Assembly: GCA_027487195.1 (NCBI GenBank) | Contig: JAIYEB010000384.1 | Coordinates: forward strand, 1-8,356 | Reading direction: 5' to 3' | DNA from: Hyphomicrobiales bacterium | Lineage (GTDB): Bacteria; Pseudomonadota; Alphaproteobacteria; Rhizobiales; UBA4765 | DNA length: 8,356 nt | In this document: one piece after another, positions 5,637 to 8,356 of the stretch | How the letters are laid out: each line of letters starts with the position of its first letter | How positions within the stretch are numbered: the first letter of the stretch is position 1 | Notes under the pieces: model-generated | The model's input: only the letters and a program-made list of their open reading frames with translations | What the model was told of the DNA's origin: nothing | The model's database searches: none | Program-made: the position numbers and the translations under genes

Positions 5637-6467
5637 GTGCCTGCAAACGTCCAGCACATCAGTTTCATCGGCTTTGGCGAGGTCGGCCAGACCTTCGCTC
5701 GCGATCTTTTGCGCCGCGATGACGTATCGGTCTCCGCCTATGACATTCTGGTCGACAGGCCGGCAGGGAGCGCACTCATCAAGCGCGCAGGGGAACTCGG
5801 GGTTTTGATCCACACCCTGGGCTCTGAGGCGGTGCGCGGTGCGGATATCGTGATCTCCGCCGTAACAGCCTCGCAATCTGCAGCCGTGGCCAAGGAAGCG
5901 CGCGCCTGGCTTCAGCCCGGCCAGATCTTCTTTGATCTGAATTCGGCCTCGCCCACAACGAAGCGCACAGCCCTGGCTGAGGTTGAGGCTGCGGGGGCGC
6001 ATTATGTCGAAGGGGCCGTGATGGCTCCTGTCTTGAAGCCCGGCCTTGCGGTGCCGATTTTGACTGGCGGGCGCCAAGCCGACGCCTTGTCGGAGCGGCT
6101 CAACGCGCTTGGCATGAACCTTACGCCGGTTGCAACCGAGATTGGTCTGGCATCGGCGATGAAGCTTTGCCGGAGCATCATGATCAAGGGCATCGAGGCC
6201 TTGATGGTCGATTGCACGGCGGCTTGCGAGCATTGGGGCGTGAAAGATCCGGTGTTTGCAACGCTCGCGGAAACGTTCCCGTCAATTGACTGGCATGCGA
6301 CCTCGGCAAACATGTGCGAGCGGGTGGCCACCCATGGTGTGCGCCGCGCCGCTGAAATGCATGAAGCTGCGGAAATGCTGGCCGATATGGGGCTCAACCC
6401 TGACCTGGCCGCCGCAGTGGCCAACGCTCAGCTGCGCGGTGCGCGCAAGGCGGGTGACGCGTCATGA
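5637..6467 (+). CDS. NAD(P)-binding beta-hydroxyacid dehydrogenase-like protein (DUF1932 type)
   Basis: The product is 276 aa and belongs to the 6-phosphogluconate/3-hydroxyisobutyrate dehydrogenase superfamily. The Rossmann start is ISFIGFGEVGQTFARDLL, with G12-x-G14-x-x-G17. D36 at the end of the second strand (VSAYDI) favours NAD over NADP by family rule. FFDLNSASPTTKR (98-110) is the N-S loop near the nicotinamide, HYVEGAVMAPVLKPG (122-136) the substrate-recognition strand, and LASAMKLCRSIMIKG (171-185) the helix carrying the expected catalytic K176. The all-helical C-terminal part (about 186-270) resembles DUF1932. The substrate is unknown; a hydroxy/oxo di- or tricarboxylate is inferred from the neighbours. 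GTG at 5637 is chosen because AAAGGT lies 9 bases upstream; a GTG at 5619 would add six residues and fall inside the leader dyad. The stop overlaps the next gene as ATGA. Confidence 0.85.
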   Translation: MPANVQHISFIGFGEVGQTFARDLLRRDDVSVSAYDILVDRPAGSALIKRAGELGVLIHTLGSEAVRGADIVISAVTASQSAAVAKEARAWLQPGQIFFDLNSASPTTKRTALAEVEAAGAHYVEGAVMAPVLKPGLAVPILTGGRQADALSERLNALGMNLTPVATEIGLASAMKLCRSIMIKGIEALMVDCTAACEHWGVKDPVFATLAETFPSIDWHATSANMCERVATHGVRRAAEMHEAAEMLADMGLNPDLAAAVANAQLRGARKAGDAS

Positions 6468-7453
6468 AGCGGCTTACCTCAGGGCTTACGCGCCGCGGCT
6501 TGATTGGCGGACTGATTGCAAGCCCTGCGATTGCTCAGGCTCAGACGGCGTGGCCCTCGCGCACCGTGCGCATCATTGTCCCCTTTACGCCGGGCGGGAG
6601 CACGGACCTTCTTGCGCGTCTGGTGGCAAGCCAGCTTTCACATGTGTTTCCGGCCCGCAGTTTCATTGTCGAAAATCGTCCGGGTGCCGGCGGCTCGACC
6701 GCTGCAACGCAGGTTGCGCGGGCCGACGCCGATGGGCACACCCTGATGATGGGGCACATCGGCACGCTGGCGTTCAACCCCTCACTCTACACAGACCTGC
6801 CGTACGATCCGGTGCGCGACTTCGAGCCCGTGGCGCTTATTGCCTCTGTTCCGAACATTCTCGTGACGCACCCCGGTATCCCCGCGCGTGCGCTGATGGA
6901 GTTTGTGGCATACGCGAAGGCAAACCCGGGCAAGCTCAATTTCAGTTCCGGTGGCCCTGGAAGTGCCGCTCATATTGCCGGCGCCTATCTTGCCTACAAG
7001 GCCGGCTTTGAAGCCGTCCATGTGCCCTACCGTGGCACCGGCCCCTCCGTCACGGATCTTGTTGCCGGCATTGTCCAATTCACCCTGACGGGTGGGCCTG
7101 CTGTCCTGCCATTTGCGGCCAATGGGCAGTTGCGGGCGCTTGGCATTGCAAGCCTCGAGCGCGCGGGCTTTGCGCCGCAACTCCCGACACTGTCTGAAGC
7201 CGGGCTAGCCGGCTTTGAAACCGTGCAATGGTACGGGGTCGTCGCGCCTGCGCGCACGCCAACCGCGATCGTTGAGCGGCTGAATCGCGAGATCAATGCA
7301 ATCCTGGATAAACCCGAATTCATTGATGTGCTGGCGCGCGATGGCGCCGTCGCCTTGAAGCGCACGCAGGAGCAGTTCCGACAGCTCATTGCTGCTGAAA
7401 TTCCACTCTGGCGCGAGGTTATTCGCACCGCCAACATTGTAGCGAGCGGCTGA
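6464..7453 (+). CDS. TctC/Bug-family periplasmic solute-binding protein
   Basis: The product is 329 aa, typical for the extracytoplasmic binding protein of tripartite tricarboxylate transporters, which captures carboxylates such as citrate, aromatic acids or amino-acid-like acids. The signal region LTRRGLIGGLIASPAIAQAQ has two adjacent arginines (R10, R11) followed by a hydrophobic stretch and an A-x-A end near residue 26, so Tat export is possible. The mature protein starts with WPSRTVRIIVPFTPGGSTDLLAR (30-52), whose PGGSTD loop holds the ligand carboxylate in solved family members, followed by VENRPGAGGS (69-78), and later the LNFSSGGPGSAAH and VPYRGTGP ligand loops. It begins inside the previous stop (ATGA) and the isomerase starts 4 bases after its stop, so all three are cotranscribed. 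No TctA or TctB permease gene is in the window; the protein may use a permease encoded further on or elsewhere. Confidence 0.93.
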   Translation: MKRLTSGLTRRGLIGGLIASPAIAQAQTAWPSRTVRIIVPFTPGGSTDLLARLVASQLSHVFPARSFIVENRPGAGGSTAATQVARADADGHTLMMGHIGTLAFNPSLYTDLPYDPVRDFEPVALIASVPNILVTHPGIPARALMEFVAYAKANPGKLNFSSGGPGSAAHIAGAYLAYKAGFEAVHVPYRGTGPSVTDLVAGIVQFTLTGGPAVLPFAANGQLRALGIASLERAGFAPQLPTLSEAGLAGFETVQWYGVVAPARTPTAIVERLNREINAILDKPEFIDVLARDGAVALKRTQEQFRQLIAAEIPLWREVIRTANIVASG

Positions 7454-7457
7454 CACC

Positions 7458-8356
7458 ATGCGATCCATTCGATGCATGATGATGCGCGGAGGCACGTCGA
7501 AGGGCGCGTATTTTCTGGCGCAGGACCTGCCGGCAGATGAAGCCGAACGCAATGCGCTTTTGTTGGCGCTGATGGGTTCGCCCGATCCGCGACAGGTCGA
7601 TGGCCTCGGCGGCGCACATCCCCTGACCAGCAAGGTCGCAATCATATCGCGGTCGGATCGTGACGATTGCGATGTGGACTTTCTGTTCGCCCAGATTGGT
7701 GTCAGCGAGCCAATGGTCGACACCACGCCGAACTGCGGAAACATTCTCTCCGGCGTCGCCCCCTTTGCGATCGAGCGTGGGCTCGTGCCTGCCAATGACG
7801 GGCGGACGCGCGTCAGGGTGCGTACGCTCAACACCGGGACGATCGCTGACGTCGATGTCGAGACCCCCGGCGGCCAGGTAACCTATTCGGGCACGGCGCG
7901 TATTGATGGTGCGCCGGGGTCTGCTGCGCCGATAAGGATCAACTTTCTTGATGCGGAAGGCTCGGTCTGCGGCGCGCTTTTGCCGACCGGAAATGTGGTC
8001 GATCAAATTGACGGTGTGCCCGTCACGTTGATCGACAATGGCATGCCCGTCATGGTTCTAAAGGCTGCAGATGTGGGCCGAACGGGTATGGAATCGCGCG
8101 CAGAGCTCGACGCCGACGTTGAGCTGAAGGCACGGCTCAATGCGTTGCGCCTGATTGCTGGGCCGATGATGAACCTTGGCGACGTCAGCACCAAGGCGGT
8201 TCCCAAGATCGCGCTTGTGTCCGCGCCAAGCCACGGCGGCCATATCTCGACCCGAAGCTTCATCCCGCATGAGTGTCATGCCTCGATTGGCGTGTTTGCT
8301 GCAGTGACGGTTGCCACCGCTGCCGCGATGCCAGGAACGCCCGCGTCCGAGGTTTC
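7458..8356 (+). CDS. PrpF-family isomerase, 4-oxalomesaconate tautomerase-like (3' end outside window)
   Basis: 299 codons are present of a family usually about 350-390 aa. PrpF-fold proteins (diaminopimelate-epimerase fold) isomerise unsaturated di/tricarboxylates: PrpF acts on 2-methylaconitate, GalD tautomerises 4-oxalomesaconate in gallate/protocatechuate 4,5-cleavage. Visible motifs are MMMRGGTSKGAYFLAQDLP (7-25), MGSPDPRQVDGLGGAHPLTSKVA (39-61) with K59, and VDTTPNCGNILSGV (87-100) with C93; the Lys and Cys are the residues proposed for catalysis in PrpF. TPGGQVTYSGTARIDGAPGSAAP follows, then the second half-domain with GRTGMES and SHGGHISTRSFIPHECHASIG. The wording of the motifs is closer to GalD than to PrpF as I remember them, but this was not aligned. 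The ATG at 7458 lies 4 bases after the TctC stop with only a weak ribosome site (GAGCGG). The reading frame runs off the window end with no stop. Confidence 0.9.
   Translation, partial: MRSIRCMMMRGGTSKGAYFLAQDLPADEAERNALLLALMGSPDPRQVDGLGGAHPLTSKVAIISRSDRDDCDVDFLFAQIGVSEPMVDTTPNCGNILSGVAPFAIERGLVPANDGRTRVRVRTLNTGTIADVDVETPGGQVTYSGTARIDGAPGSAAPIRINFLDAEGSVCGALLPTGNVVDQIDGVPVTLIDNGMPVMVLKAADVGRTGMESRAELDADVELKARLNALRLIAGPMMNLGDVSTKAVPKIALVSAPSHGGHISTRSFIPHECHASIGVFAAVTVATAAAMPGTPASEV

Noticed and set aside
5538..6233. Long minus-strand ORF (231 codons) opposite the dehydrogenase gene
   Set aside because: It is an antisense shadow in GC-rich coding DNA: His/Arg/Gly-rich, with no motif, against a clear Rossmann protein on the plus strand.
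7205..8006. Overlapping minus-strand ORFs of about 200 codons opposite the TctC and isomerase genes
   Set aside because: The plus strand encodes unmistakable TctC and PrpF-family motifs; the antisense products are Arg/Ser-rich and featureless.
1..8356. Search by eye for tRNA, rRNA, CRISPR arrays, insertion sequences and prophage genes
   Set aside because: No cloverleaf, regularly spaced repeat, transposase or integrase motif, or terminal inverted repeat was recognised on either strand.

Overview
The window looks like chromosome from a GC-rich alphaproteobacterium, probably of the Hyphomicrobiales (rhizobia and relatives). This is inferred from codon use, from the small secreted protein with a Cys...WPY...Cys tail, and from the mix of a receiver-tailed histidine kinase, a short YkuD L,D-transpeptidase and a TctC-type binding protein. 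No tRNA, rRNA, transposase, integrase, phage gene or CRISPR array was seen.

Layout. (1) Bases 1-1089, plus strand: the 3' part of a hybrid sensor histidine kinase (H-box, ATPase domain, C-terminal receiver), cut by the window start. (2) Bases 1094-4119, minus strand: a compact run of five genes read from 4119 down to 1094. In transcription order they are a 96-aa secreted protein, a 199-aa L,D-transpeptidase, a 157-aa multi-pass membrane protein, a 98-aa secreted SH3-like protein and a 389-aa membrane protein with two DUF3592 units. Gaps are short and one junction is an ATGA overlap, so this is probably one operon concerned with the cell envelope. It meets the kinase tail to tail with 4 bases between stops. 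A 44-codon ORF may lie between the transpeptidase and the membrane protein. (3) Bases 4120-4623: about 500 bases without a convincing gene, with an AT-rich stretch and small dyads, separating the two clusters. (4) Bases 4624-8356, plus strand: a LysR-type regulator, then a tight operon of an NAD(P)-binding beta-hydroxyacid-dehydrogenase-like protein (DUF1932 type), a TctC/Bug solute-binding protein with a twin-arginine-like signal, and a PrpF/4-oxalomesaconate-tautomerase-like isomerase cut by the window end.

Working model. Cluster 4 reads as a catabolic island for a di- or tricarboxylic or oxo-acid substrate, perhaps an intermediate of protocatechuate or gallate 4,5-cleavage. The binding protein would capture the acid in the periplasm, the isomerase would shift its double bond or tautomer, and the dehydrogenase would oxidise or reduce a hydroxy/oxo acid, under LysR control. 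The TctA/TctB permease is not in the window. Cluster 2 reads as a peptidoglycan or envelope module with no described joint function that I know of. The least explained items are cluster 2 as a unit and the 89-base leader before the catabolic operon, which holds three TTTGAT copies and two overlapping inverted repeats.
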